Positions 52,510 to 61,270 of a DNA stretch of 64,000 nucleotides are shown one piece after another. Position 1 is the stretch's first letter, and each line of letters opens with the position of its first letter. Source of the DNA: an uncultured bacterium. GTDB lineage: Bacteria; Bacillota; Clostridia; Lachnospirales; Lachnospiraceae. The notes below the pieces were generated by a model. That model was not told where the DNA came from, made no database searches, and saw only the letters and a list, made by a program, of their open reading frames with translations. The position numbers and the translations under genes were made by a program. The stretch is from positions 16,786 through 80,785 of the forward strand of contig CAMTMP010000016.1 in assembly GCA_947073545.1 (NCBI GenBank), written 5' to 3'.

Positions 52510-53352
52510 TTATCCTTTGACACCGCCGAGCGCCACACCGGCTATGATATACTTGGACAGGAGCAGATATACCACGATGAGCGGTAACACGGTCAATGTC
52601 AGTCCCATATAGACAGAGCCGTACTCGGTCTTATAAATATCGCCTTTCAACAGGCTGACCATGATAGGCATGGTATATTTCTTCTGGTCCGTCAAGAGTA
52701 CAAGCGGTGTAAACAGGTTGTTCCAGCTCGCCACGAAACTGAAAATCGCCTGCGTAGCGATAGCCGGTTTCATAATAGGGAGCACAATCCTGTTAAAGAT
52801 CATAAACTCTTTTGCGCCGTCAATTCTGGCAGACTGTACGATCTCCATGGACAGCGTCGGCTGTAAGTACTGTCTCATAAAGAAAACCATTGTCGGTGAC
52901 GCGATGGCCGGCAGAATCAGCATGGACAGTCTGTTCGTCATATGTATCTTATAAACCATCTGATAGAAACCGATCATCGTCACCTGTGCCGGAATCATCA
53001 TAACTACCATGATAAAGCTGAAAAACACGTTCCGCAGTTTCCAGTTGTAAGCCACCTGCGCATATGCCGTCAGCGAGGAAAAGTAGATTGCCAGCGCGGT
53101 CGCTCCTATGGAAATGATCAGCGAATTGGCAAAACCGACTGCAGGGTTAAAGCTCTTGCCAAGCAGAATCTTGATGTTGTTCATCATATAGGAGGACGGT
53201 ATCAGCGAGATTGCATGCTGCTGGATCTCCGTCGTGGATCTGGTCGCGTTCACAATCATAATCCAGAAAGGCAGAACACTTAAAACTGCCAGAAAGATGC
53301 ATACCACATATATCACAATCTTCATTACACGATTTTCTTTATTCTTTAACAT
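52510..53352 (-). CDS. Carbohydrate ABC transporter permease (MalG type)
   Basis: 280 residues, six membrane helices. The EAA loop is SMEIVQSARIDGAKEFMIFNRIVLPIMKPAI (about 167-198). It starts 6 bases before the upstream permease stop (overlapping), with AGGAG 8 bases before ATG 53352. Second permease of the importer whose binding protein is 54453-55895. Confidence 0.9.
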   Translation of the reverse strand: MLKNKENRVMKIVIYVVCIFLAVLSVLPFWIMIVNATRSTTEIQQHAISLIPSSYMMNNIKILLGKSFNPAVGFANSLIISIGATALAIYFSSLTAYAQVAYNWKLRNVFFSFIMVVMMIPAQVTMIGFYQMVYKIHMTNRLSMLILPAIASPTMVFFMRQYLQPTLSMEIVQSARIDGAKEFMIFNRIVLPIMKPAIATQAIFSFVASWNNLFTPLVLLTDQKKYTMPIMVSLLKGDIYKTEYGSVYMGLTLTVLPLIVVYLLLSKYIIAGVALGGVKG

Positions 53353-54341
53353 GATGCATTCTCCTTTCCGGCTTTCATTTTTTTCGCGTAAGCCTTCTGC
53401 TGCTGTCTGATCTGTTTATTGAGCTGCGCCTCGTCCTTGTCCCGCATAACAAAGAACATCATTGCAGCGAGAACCGCTATAATCAGGAACATAACCATGC
53501 TCGCAGCTGCCGCCCTGTTGTACATATAGCTTCCGCTGAATGCCTGCTTGTAGATAAACAGGCTGGTTGTCAATGTGGCGTCGTCCGGTTTGCCGTCCTG
53601 GAACAGTCTCGGAATATCAAACATATTCAGACCGCCGATCAGACTCGTAACTAGCGTAAACAAAAGAATGGTCTTAATGTTGGGCATTGTAATATAGAAG
53701 AAAGTCTGTACGCGGTTCGCGCCGTCCACCTCCGCCGACTCAAATATTTCCGGGCTGATTCCCAGAATGCCGGAGATCAGCGTAATCATGGTGGATCCGT
53801 ACCACATCCATGTCTGGATAAAGATCACAACGCCTCTCGCCACAGTTTTACTTCTCAATAATTCTATAGGCGCATCGATGAATCCGAACCGCACGAGCAG
53901 ATCGTTGATCGGCCCCATCGGATACCCGAAAAATCCGCTGAACAGGATAGCGATCGTCGCCGCCGTAATGATATTTGGCATATAAAGCAGCACCTTAAAC
54001 GCACCCTGCCCCTTTACCTTACTCCTCTTATCTGTAAACCACGCCGCTAACAGAAGGGCGAGCAGCATCTGCGGAATAAAATTTGCAAGCCATATGACTA
54101 CCGTATTCCGGAACGCCAGCTGAAATGACGGACTCGACAATACCGTCTTAAAGTTCCTGAAAAGGTCGTCTGTCAGAAAATGAATATCCGTCTTCCCCAG
54201 ACCCTTCAGATCGGTAAATCCGATCACCGCCGTATACACGGTCGGATATAACGAAAATAATAAAAATGCGATCACAAACGGAATGCTGAATATATAGCCG
54301 TATTTCGCATATCTGTCATAACCCGGTTTTTTACTTTTCAT
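53346..54341 (-). CDS. Carbohydrate ABC transporter permease (MalF type)
   Basis: 331 residues from ATG 54341 (AAGGTGGGG upstream); ATG 54365 is an alternative. Six to seven membrane helices, EAA loop ISPEIFESAEVDGANRVQTFFYITMPNIKTILLF. Its end overlaps the MalG-type gene. A stem-loop (54387-54414) separates it from the binding-protein gene. Confidence 0.9.
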   Translation of the reverse strand: MKSKKPGYDRYAKYGYIFSIPFVIAFLLFSLYPTVYTAVIGFTDLKGLGKTDIHFLTDDLFRNFKTVLSSPSFQLAFRNTVVIWLANFIPQMLLALLLAAWFTDKRSKVKGQGAFKVLLYMPNIITAATIAILFSGFFGYPMGPINDLLVRFGFIDAPIELLRSKTVARGVVIFIQTWMWYGSTMITLISGILGISPEIFESAEVDGANRVQTFFYITMPNIKTILLFTLVTSLIGGLNMFDIPRLFQDGKPDDATLTTSLFIYKQAFSGSYMYNRAAAASMVMFLIIAVLAAMMFFVMRDKDEAQLNKQIRQQQKAYAKKMKAGKENASC

Positions 54342-54386
54342 CCTTCCCCACCTTCCCGCAATCATTTATATTACTCTTCATTTCAG

Positions 54387-54414
54387 CAGGGCGGACGCTA
54401 ATGTGTCCGCCCTG
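54387..54414 (-). terminator. Stem-loop between binding protein and permease genes
   Basis: CAGGGCGGAC pairs perfectly with GTCCGCCCTG around an eight-base loop. There is no T-run on the minus strand, so it is more likely a processing or stability hairpin that favours binding-protein expression than a full terminator. Confidence 0.55.
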
Positions 54415-54452
54415 CCATAACAGTTATTATGATTGCTCTGTGTGATGTTTCA

Positions 54453-55895
54453 TTACTCTACGATAACGTCCAGATTGTCAGCTACCTGCTGCTTAAAGTC
54501 AGCAATTGCCTGCTCACGGGACTTGTTGCCCGATGTATACTCACGAGTCTGGTCTCTCCAGTACTGGTTGATGGTCTCGTCGTACTGTGTCAGGTTGGTA
54601 CCCTTCGCATACTGGTTCGCCGGAACGAATGCCTCAAACATGTTCTGTCCGCCAAGAAAATCAATGGAACCGTCGGACTTGGTCATAACCGTGCCGCTTG
54701 CCACCGCATCCTTTGTGCCGCCTTCACCGTTTAAGGTACCGTTCGCCCACTTATACTGTAAACCTTCCTCAGAGCTGTCCAGCGTGATCCACTCGATGAT
54801 CTTGCCGACCGCTTCCGCCTTCTGGGAATCCTTGTTTGCAAGAATCCATGTGCCGCCCCAGAAGAAACCGATGGGAGGCGTGCAGACTGCCCAGTCACCG
54901 TATGTACCTTCGCCTACGGCTGCACCGCCGCAGTTAGGCGCCATGGTGTAGTTGATCAGCCATGCGGGTCCGAAGAAACCGAAGATACCCTTCTCGCCTT
55001 CGCCCTTCATATCAGCAAACCATGCATCCTGCCAGTCCTGTGTATCATTGTGGTAACCGTTGTCCTTTAACTTCTTGGAGAGGTCAAGGAACTCTTCACG
55101 CTTCGGATCGATGGTGAGCTTGCCGTCAACGATCCATCCCTGGTCAGAGCTGTTCTCGACTGCATGCCAGATATCACCGTCTCCGGATACAATGCCGTAG
55201 CCCTTTGCCTTCAGATCTTCCGCTGCCGTAAAGAACTGATCCCAGCCGGGGCCGATCTTCTTCTCGATCTCAGCCGGATCATCTGTGCCCCATACATCCT
55301 TAGCAATGGAACGACGGTAAATAAATGCGCCGCCCGTTGCCTGATAACCGAGACCTACCAGCTGTCCGTCGGTGTTGGTTCCGATATCAACCGTGTACTG
55401 TGCAATATCCGCTTCCTTTAACTTCGCATCCACATCAATGCCCATATCAGCGTAAGGCATCGCATACTGGCTTGCATCGCCCTGCGTATACTTCAAAACG
55501 AATGCTGCCTCAGCGCAGTAGAGGTCGGGAGCTTCCGCACCGCCTGCTGCCAGCGCCTGATCGAGCGCGGGCTGGTATGCGCCGTCTGTAGTCGCAATAA
55601 TTGTGGTGTTAATCTTGTAACCGAATTCGGGATGCGCCTCGATATACTTCTCAATCATGCCCGGCACCTCATCGGTAAACGCCCACACATTGATCGTATC
55701 AGCGCCGCCGCCGGATGTACCCGCATCCGCTGCAGGAGCCTCACTCCCGGAATCACCCGCATCCGCTGCAGGAGCCTCTGCTGCCGCCCCGCCGTCACCG
55801 GAATCCGCCGCCGGTGCACTGCTGCCGCCGCCGCAGCCCGTCAAAAGAGACGCTGCCATACAGCCGCACAACATACATGCTAAAAACTTTTTCAT
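54453..55895 (-). CDS. Carbohydrate ABC substrate-binding lipoprotein
   Basis: 480 residues. Signal peptide with lipobox SLLTGC (Cys about residue 21), an Ala/Gly/Asp/Ser-rich linker containing two copies of EAPAADAG (23-base perfect direct repeat at 55720-55742 and 55756-55778), then an extracellular binding-protein domain (DTINVWAFTDEVPGMIEKYIEAHP). GGAGG is 5 bases before the ATG. First gene of the importer operon (binding protein, MalF, MalG); no ATPase is encoded in the window, so a shared MsmX-type ATPase is likely. Confidence 0.9.
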   Translation of the reverse strand: MKKFLACMLCGCMAASLLTGCGGGSSAPAADSGDGGAAAEAPAADAGDSGSEAPAADAGTSGGGADTINVWAFTDEVPGMIEKYIEAHPEFGYKINTTIIATTDGAYQPALDQALAAGGAEAPDLYCAEAAFVLKYTQGDASQYAMPYADMGIDVDAKLKEADIAQYTVDIGTNTDGQLVGLGYQATGGAFIYRRSIAKDVWGTDDPAEIEKKIGPGWDQFFTAAEDLKAKGYGIVSGDGDIWHAVENSSDQGWIVDGKLTIDPKREEFLDLSKKLKDNGYHNDTQDWQDAWFADMKGEGEKGIFGFFGPAWLINYTMAPNCGGAAVGEGTYGDWAVCTPPIGFFWGGTWILANKDSQKAEAVGKIIEWITLDSSEEGLQYKWANGTLNGEGGTKDAVASGTVMTKSDGSIDFLGGQNMFEAFVPANQYAKGTNLTQYDETINQYWRDQTREYTSGNKSREQAIADFKQQVADNLDVIVE

Positions 55896-56102
55896 CTTTC
55901 ATCCTCCTTTTCTTTTACACGTTTTTTGTACCACTATCCTGTGTATTTTGATAGCGTACCTCTATTTTATTCAGTTATATTTGTTTATTCTTTACACTTC
56001 TTGCTCTGGGTTAAACAAATATTGCTAAATGAACACCAAAAACGAGTAATTTGTTTGTGAGAACTGCTAAAACACGCCAAAAAAATCAATCAATTTTGTG
56101 TA

Positions 56103-56131
56103 TTGACAACTTTTTTTCTTTTTGATAAACT
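56103..56131 (+). promoter_or_regulatory. SigA-type promoter of tRNA-Thr
   Basis: TTGACA at 56103-56108, 17-base spacer, TAAACT at 56126-56131, ending 36 bases before the tRNA. Confidence 0.8.
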
Positions 56132-56167
56132 AATACACGGTGACAGAAGGCATGTCCTTTGTCTCAG

Positions 56168-56240
56168 GCTGCTGTGGCTCAGTCGGTAGAGCGTCGCATT
56201 GGTAGTGCGGAGGTCACGGGTCCGATTCCCGTCAGCAGCT
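56168..56240 (+). tRNA. tRNA-Thr(GGT)
   Basis: GCTGCTG pairs with CAGCAGC; D arm GCTC/GAGC; anticodon stem TCGCA/TGCGG with loop TTGGTAG, anticodon GGT; T stem ACGGG/CCCGT. 73 bases; CCA not encoded. Confidence 0.94.
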
Positions 56241-56244
56241 TTCT

Positions 56245-56275
56245 AAACCCCGTCGGTTCAGAACGGGGTTTTTTC
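56245..56275 (+). terminator. Intrinsic terminator between tRNA-Thr and sigH
   Basis: AAACCCCGT pairs with ACGGGGTTT around a nine-base loop, then TTTTCC. sigH starts 25 bases beyond it, so it has either read-through or a promoter hidden in this stem region. Confidence 0.85.
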
Positions 56276-56299
56276 CATTTTTTAATTAACGGAGAAACT

Positions 56300-56914
56300 A
56301 TGCGCGAAGATTACACAAGGTACAGCGACGAAGAACTTCTGATCCGTCTGCGGGACGGCGAACCTAGAATCACGGACCACATTATGAATAAGTACAAAAA
56401 TCTGGTCAGAAGCAAGGCGAAATCCATGTACATCCTCGGCGCGGACAGCGAGGATCTGATTCAGGAAGGTATGATCGGACTGTTTAAGGCGATCAGAGAC
56501 TACGACAGCGGCCGGGACGCCAGCTTTTTCACCTTCGCGGATCTGTGCGTCTCCCGGCAGATGTACACGGCGGTGCAGGCCTCCAGAAGACAGAAGCATA
56601 TCCCTTTAAACAATTATATCTCTCTTTACGGTAATGCCTCCGAGGGACAAGGCGGCGAGGAGGAGGCGCTTGTCAACGTGCTTGCCTCCGGCTCCGGCTT
56701 AAATCCTGAGGAACTTGTCATAGATAAAGAAAATGTAGACAGGCTGGAAATGCTCATAGAACGGGAACTGAGCAGTTTTGAAAAACAGGTGCTGGACCTG
56801 TACCTGACGGGGATGCGCTACCAGCAGATCGCAAAAGTCCTTGGCCGGGACGACAAGTCCACGGACAACGCCCTCCAGAGAATCAAGACGAAACTCCGAA
56901 GGGCAATGAAATGA
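56300..56914 (+). CDS. sigH: RNA polymerase sporulation sigma factor SigH
   Basis: 204 residues of the SigH/Spo0H type, the transition-state sigma factor. Region 2: SEDLIQEGMIGLFKAIRDYDSGRDASFFTFA (about 50-80); region 4: LSSFEKQVLDLYLTGMRYQQIAKVLGRDDKSTDNALQRI. ATG 56300 has GGAGA 4 bases upstream; an upstream frame runs through the tRNA and is not coding. Monocistronic as far as visible; ispF is convergent. Confidence 0.92.
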   Translation: MREDYTRYSDEELLIRLRDGEPRITDHIMNKYKNLVRSKAKSMYILGADSEDLIQEGMIGLFKAIRDYDSGRDASFFTFADLCVSRQMYTAVQASRRQKHIPLNNYISLYGNASEGQGGEEEALVNVLASGSGLNPEELVIDKENVDRLEMLIERELSSFEKQVLDLYLTGMRYQQIAKVLGRDDKSTDNALQRIKTKLRRAMK

Positions 56915-56956
56915 CAAACAGATCTTCCTTGTTCCGGGAAACCGGGCGTTTTCTTT

Positions 56957-57505
56957 CTATTTCCCCGCCGCGCCGCGCGGACAGCCCCCACAGGCGCCGC
57001 AATTTTTCGCCACATCCTCGCTGTACAGTTCTCTGGGACTTACGAGCAGACAAACCGCCTGTGCGGAAATACCCTCACCCTTACCGGTAAATCCAAGCCC
57101 CTCCTCGGTGGTCGCCTTCACATTCACCTGAGACACCTCTATGCCGAGTGCGCCTGCAATGTTCGCCCGCATCTGGTCAATGTGGGGTCGCATCTTTGGT
57201 GCCTGCGCGATGATCGTGGCGTCGATGTTTTCCACCAAAAACAAGTTTTCCGTAAGGAGCACCGCCACGTGCTCCAAAAGCTTTACGGATGAAATCCCCT
57301 TGTAGGCGGAATCGCTGTCCGGGAAATGCTTTCCGATATCCCCCAGCGCCGCAGCCCCTAAAAGCGCGTCCATAACGGCGTGTATCAGCACATCCGCGTC
57401 GGAATGACCGAGAAGCCCCTTCTCATAGGGAATCTCCACCCCGCCGATAATACATTTCCTGTTTTCCGCTAACTTGTGTACGTCGTACCCTGTTCCGATT
57501 CTCAT
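56957..57505 (-). CDS. ispF: 2-C-methyl-D-erythritol 2,4-cyclodiphosphate synthase with Cys-rich tail
   Basis: 182 residues. MEP isoprenoid pathway. Metal-binding DVHKL (about 8-12) and [31 protein letters not shown] (about 33-63); [19 protein letters not shown] closes the normal domain at about residue 154. A 28-residue tail, rich in Gly/Cys ([15 protein letters not shown]), is not part of the usual enzyme. ATG 57505 has GAGG 7 bases upstream. Confidence 0.94.
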   Translation of the reverse strand: MRIGTGYDVHKLAENRKCIIGGVEIPYEKGLLGHSDADVLIHAVMDALLGAAALGDIGKHFPDSDSAYKGISSVKLLEHVAVLLTENLFLVENIDATIIAQAPKMRPHIDQMRANIAGALGIEVSQVNVKATTEEGLGFTGKGEGISAQAVCLLVSPRELYSEDVAKNCGACGGCPRGAAGK

Positions 57506-57616
57506 ATTCCATCCTCTTTCCGAATATTTCATGCAGGACATGCCGCGTCATATCCCCGCCACCTGCGTTATTATCCCATATCTTTCCCCTTTTATTCCGG
57601 CCCGGCCTTCCTTAGC

Positions 57617-58951
57617 TCAGGCATCCGCCTTTCTTTTTCCAAGCATCCCCCGGCAGAATATCCACGACATCACGGTGGCAATAACCCAGCCCACAGGCCA
57701 TGACAGCCAGATGCCCGTGTCCCGCCAGAATCCTGAAAAGATAAAGGCGAGAATCACGCGCAGGATCAGATCCGTAAAGGTGGCCGCCATAAACTGCCTC
57801 ATACGCTCCGCTCCCCGCAGCATACCGTCCGCCACCAGCTTAACCGAGATCAAAAAGTAAAAGGGCGACACGATCCGAAGGAACATCATACCCGTCTGCA
57901 GGGCGCCGCTGCCCGTATCTTCCAGAAAGAGCCGCATCATGGCCTGCCCGAAAAAGAAGTAGGCGAAGGAAAAGGGCAGCGCCACGAGAAGCGCCATCTT
58001 AAGCCCCGCATAAAGCCCCTCTCTGATCCGCTCTCTACGGCCCGCGCCAAGGTTCTGGGCCGTAAAACCGGAAACGCCGTTTCCAAGCGTGGTAAAGCCC
58101 GTGATGACGAAGGTATTTAGTCTGATGGCGGCCGAGTATCCGGCGATCACGCCGGAGCCGTATGAATTGACCAGCCCCTGAATAAAAATGTTGCCGACAG
58201 ACACAAAGCTCTGCTGTAAAATACTCGGCACCGCAATCAGGCCGATTTTTTTTAAGAGCGTCCATGAGAAAAGCGGCGGTTTCCCCTCGTACGAAACGCC
58301 TCCCAGCCTCTTAGCAAAGGTGACAAGCGCAAGCACACAGGCGATTCCCTGAGCGATAAAAGTAGCCCACGCCACACCGGCAACACCCCATGAAAAACCG
58401 GCAACAAACAGAAAATCCAGCGCGATGTTTCCAAGCGACGAGCCGATCAGAAAATAGAGCGGCGTTGTGGAATCCCCCAGCGAGTTGAACATGCCCGTGG
58501 TCACGTTATACAAAAAAAGAAAGACAAAGCCGCCTATGTAAATCTTCAAGTAAAGCGCTCCGTCCCCAAAAATATTTTCGGGCGTCCGTATCATATGCAT
58601 CATCGCCGGGGTAGTAAGAAGCCCTGCCACTGTCAGAACCGCCGAGAGAACCGTTCCCGTAAGCAGAATTGTCGTCACGGCCGTGCGCACCTTCTCATAC
58701 GTCTTCGCCCCGAAAAGCTGGGATAACACCACCGAACAGCCAATGTTGCTCCCCACCGCTACCGCCATAAAGATCATGGTAATCGGGTAGGAGGCCCCCA
58801 CCGCCGCCAGTGCATCTTCACCCGCAAACTTTCCGGCAATCATACTGTCTGCCATATTATAAAGCTGTTGAAACACCACGCTGATAAACATGGGCAGCGT
58901 GTACTTGATTAAAGTCTTTTGCGACTCTCCCTCCGTCAAATCCTGAATCAT
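57617..58951 (-). CDS. MATE-family efflux transporter
   Basis: 444 residues, 12 membrane helices in two halves; FQQLYNMADSMIAGKFAGEDALAAVGASYPI is the NorM/DinF-like start and TLGNGVSGFTAQNLGAGRRERIREGL the second half. Sodium/proton-driven drug or metabolite export; substrate unknown. ATG 58951 has GGAGG 5 bases upstream, and this site abuts the hairpin of the upstream repeat. Confidence 0.9.
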   Translation of the reverse strand: MIQDLTEGESQKTLIKYTLPMFISVVFQQLYNMADSMIAGKFAGEDALAAVGASYPITMIFMAVAVGSNIGCSVVLSQLFGAKTYEKVRTAVTTILLTGTVLSAVLTVAGLLTTPAMMHMIRTPENIFGDGALYLKIYIGGFVFLFLYNVTTGMFNSLGDSTTPLYFLIGSSLGNIALDFLFVAGFSWGVAGVAWATFIAQGIACVLALVTFAKRLGGVSYEGKPPLFSWTLLKKIGLIAVPSILQQSFVSVGNIFIQGLVNSYGSGVIAGYSAAIRLNTFVITGFTTLGNGVSGFTAQNLGAGRRERIREGLYAGLKMALLVALPFSFAYFFFGQAMMRLFLEDTGSGALQTGMMFLRIVSPFYFLISVKLVADGMLRGAERMRQFMAATFTDLILRVILAFIFSGFWRDTGIWLSWPVGWVIATVMSWIFCRGMLGKRKADA

Positions 58952-58960
58952 ACCAACCTC

Positions 58961-59108
58961 CATGTCACAGCTTCACTGTGACTCAAATCCGTGCGGAGAC
59001 TGCCGCATTTCAAGCATTCTCCTGCGTGGGTCATAGAACTTCCAAGTCAGTTATGCCGACTTTGCGAAATCAGCCTCCGCTGTGAGCGATTAGAAGTTCT
59101 TCTCACGC
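58961..59108 (-). repeat. GGAGAATGCC repeat family, copy with GTCACAG hairpin
   Basis: On the minus strand, GTCACAG-TGAAG-CTGTGAC lies just before the MATE ribosome site. The framework (ACATGGAGGTT, GTGCGGAGA.TGCC, TAGAACTTCC/GAAGTTCT) matches 44999-45083 and 9391-9562. The hairpin arms differ from 45030-45048 but still pair. Confidence 0.8.
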
Positions 59109-59131
59109 TATGCCTCCTGCCGTCATCTGTA

Positions 59132-60319
59132 TTACAGAGACATAAGCCTGTCCAGCAGCCTGTCCGCCACTTCCTCCTTAGAAAGAAGCGGCAGTTCTTC
59201 CGTCCCATCCTTTGTAATCAAGGTCACCACATTGGTGTCCGTACCGAACCCCGCGCCTTCCTGTCTCAAATGATTGGCCACAATCATGTCAACCTTTTTC
59301 TTCTCCAGCTTGGCCCGGGAATTTTCCAGCAGATGCTCCGTCTCCATGGAAAACCCGCATAAAATCTGCCCCGCCCTACGATTTTCACCAAGCCACGAAA
59401 GAATGTCCTCCGTGCGCTTAAGCGAGACAGACAGCTCCCCTTCCTTCTTCTTCATTTTCTCATCCGCCGCCACCGCCGGACGGTAATCCGCCACCGCCGC
59501 CGCCTTGATTATGATATCCTGCTTGGCAGCCGCATCCTTGACTGCCTGTGCCATATCCGACGCAGAGACGACAGGCACCACCTGTACGCCCATGGGCGGA
59601 GTCAGTTCCACTTTTCCCGACACGAGTGTCACATTTGCACCGCGGCGCACCGCCGCGGCCGCAACGGCATATCCCATTTTTCCTGTGGAATGGTTGCTGA
59701 TATACCGCACCGGGTCCAGCTTTTCCTGTGTCGGCCCGGCAGTGACAAGCACCTTTTTCCCTGCCAGATCTTTGGGTACAAGCGCCCGCAAAACCGACTC
59801 GTACAAAACTTCCGGCTCCGGCATTTTGCCTTCCCCTGTATCTCCGCACGCCAGATAACCGCTGGCCGGAACAACCACCTCCATGCCGTAGTCCTTAAGC
59901 GTACTTATATTATCCTGCACAATCGGATTTTGATACATTCTTGTATTCATCGCCGGCGCAAAAATCTTCGGACACTGGCAGGCCAGAAGCGTGGTAGTCA
60001 GCATATCGTCCGCAATCCCATGGGCCGCCTTGGCGATCACGTTGGCGGAAGCCGGGGCTACAAGAAAGACATCCGTCCGCTTCGCCAGCGACACGTGCTC
60101 CACCTGAAACTCAAAATTCCGGTCAAAGGTGTCGACCAGACATCTGTTCCCTGTCAGAGACTCAAAGGTGATAGGATTGATAAAGTTCGTGGCATTTCGC
60201 GTCATAATCACCGTCACATCCGCCTGCTTCTTCACAAGCATACTGGCAAGTGATGCGATCTTATAAGCCGCGATACTGCCCGTTACCCCTAAGACAATGT
60301 GCTTTCCTTTTAATAACAT
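59132..60319 (-). CDS. coaBC: Bifunctional CoaBC (PPC decarboxylase / PPC synthetase)
   Basis: 395 residues. The CoaC flavoprotein half (about 1-185) begins GVTGSIAAYKIASL and contains MNTRMYQNP and SGYLACGDTGEGKMPEP; the CoaB half starts KVLVTAGPTQEKLDPVRYISNHSTGKMGYAVA (about 190-222). It makes 4'-phosphopantetheine. Located downstream of coaX. Confidence 0.95.
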   Translation of the reverse strand: MLLKGKHIVLGVTGSIAAYKIASLASMLVKKQADVTVIMTRNATNFINPITFESLTGNRCLVDTFDRNFEFQVEHVSLAKRTDVFLVAPASANVIAKAAHGIADDMLTTTLLACQCPKIFAPAMNTRMYQNPIVQDNISTLKDYGMEVVVPASGYLACGDTGEGKMPEPEVLYESVLRALVPKDLAGKKVLVTAGPTQEKLDPVRYISNHSTGKMGYAVAAAAVRRGANVTLVSGKVELTPPMGVQVVPVVSASDMAQAVKDAAAKQDIIIKAAAVADYRPAVAADEKMKKKEGELSVSLKRTEDILSWLGENRRAGQILCGFSMETEHLLENSRAKLEKKKVDMIVANHLRQEGAGFGTDTNVVTLITKDGTEELPLLSKEEVADRLLDRLMSL

Positions 60320-60401
60320 CTGTTTCCTCCCACAATCCGCCTGTCCGGCCCGCTTCTAAAATATATTGCGACAAGCCGAAATCCGATTATAACGCTTGTT
60401 A

Positions 60402-61169
60402 TTATTCCATATTCCTGCGATAAATCAGCCCCAGCCCTTTCAGGGTAAGCTCATTGTCGCACACGATTTTTCTTTTACAGTGAGGCACGATGCTCCCCGC
60501 AAGTCCGCCCGTAGCTACCACCTGCGCTTCGTATCCAAGCTCGTCGTAAATCCGCTCGATCATACCGTCCAGACATGCCGCCTGTCCCATCACGATACCG
60601 CTCTTCATACAGTCGATGGTGTTTCTGCCAATCACTTTCTTCGGCGGTTCCAGACTGATGCGCGGAAGCTGTGACGTGCGGTTTACGAGTGAATCCAAAG
60701 AAACCTTTGCCCCCGGCAGAATCATGCCGCCGATATAGTTTTTCTTCTCATCCACCACGCTGATGGTCGTGGCCGTACCCATGTCGATCATAATGATCGG
60801 CGCGCCGTAATAGTGCAGTCCCGCCACCGCGTTGACGACCAGATCCGAGCCGAGCTGCGCCGGGTTGTCCATCAGAATATTTAAGCCTGTCTTAAGCCCA
60901 GGCCCCACCACAAGCGGGGTCTTGTGAAACAGCTTTTCCAGACTGGATTTCACGATATTGTTGAGGGGAGGCACGACGGAGGAGATAATGCTCCCGGTGA
61001 TGTCCTCCACACCGATGCGGTAGAGATCAAATAACGCCCGAAATTCTACTACATATTCCAGCTCCGTGTTCGCCTGGTTGGTGGAGACGCGCTCCACGAA
61101 GCACACCTTCTCTCCGTCCATACAACCGATGACAATGTTTGTATTGCCGATGTCAACTGCTAAAATCAT
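60402..61169 (-). CDS. coaX: Type III pantothenate kinase
   Basis: 255 residues of the ASKHA-like CoaX. DIGNTNIVIG (about 5-14) phosphate loop, GADLV-like segment PAQLGSDLVVNAVAG (about 107-121), and DMGTATTISVVD (about 132-143). It phosphorylates pantothenate, the step between the ECF transporter upstream and CoaBC downstream. The three-way-junction repeat (61196-61247) lies just upstream of its ATG. Confidence 0.95.
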   Translation of the reverse strand: MILAVDIGNTNIVIGCMDGEKVCFVERVSTNQANTELEYVVEFRALFDLYRIGVEDITGSIISSVVPPLNNIVKSSLEKLFHKTPLVVGPGLKTGLNILMDNPAQLGSDLVVNAVAGLHYYGAPIIMIDMGTATTISVVDEKKNYIGGMILPGAKVSLDSLVNRTSQLPRISLEPPKKVIGRNTIDCMKSGIVMGQAACLDGMIERIYDELGYEAQVVATGGLAGSIVPHCKRKIVCDNELTLKGLGLIYRRNME

Positions 61170-61195
61170 GCCTCTTCCCTGCCTTTTTGTATTGT

Positions 61196-61247
61196 ACTCG
61201 CAAACCCGCGCTTTCGCGCTCCTCGTCCGTTTTCGTCGGACGTTTGC
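61196..61247 (-). repeat. Three-way-junction intergenic repeat, copy 2
   Basis: Second copy of the element at 6829-6881: outer GCAAAC/GTTTGC, hairpin GTCCG...CGGAC, hairpin GCGC-GAAA-GCGC. About 26 bases separate it from the coaX ATG. Confidence 0.75.
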
Positions 61248-61270
61248 ATATATTTTATTTATTTTGTTTA

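Noticed and set aside
56159..56299. Extension of the sigH frame upstream to 56159 (MSQAAVAQSVERRIG...)
   Set aside because: This is the tRNA-Thr gene and its terminator read as protein, a well known artefact.
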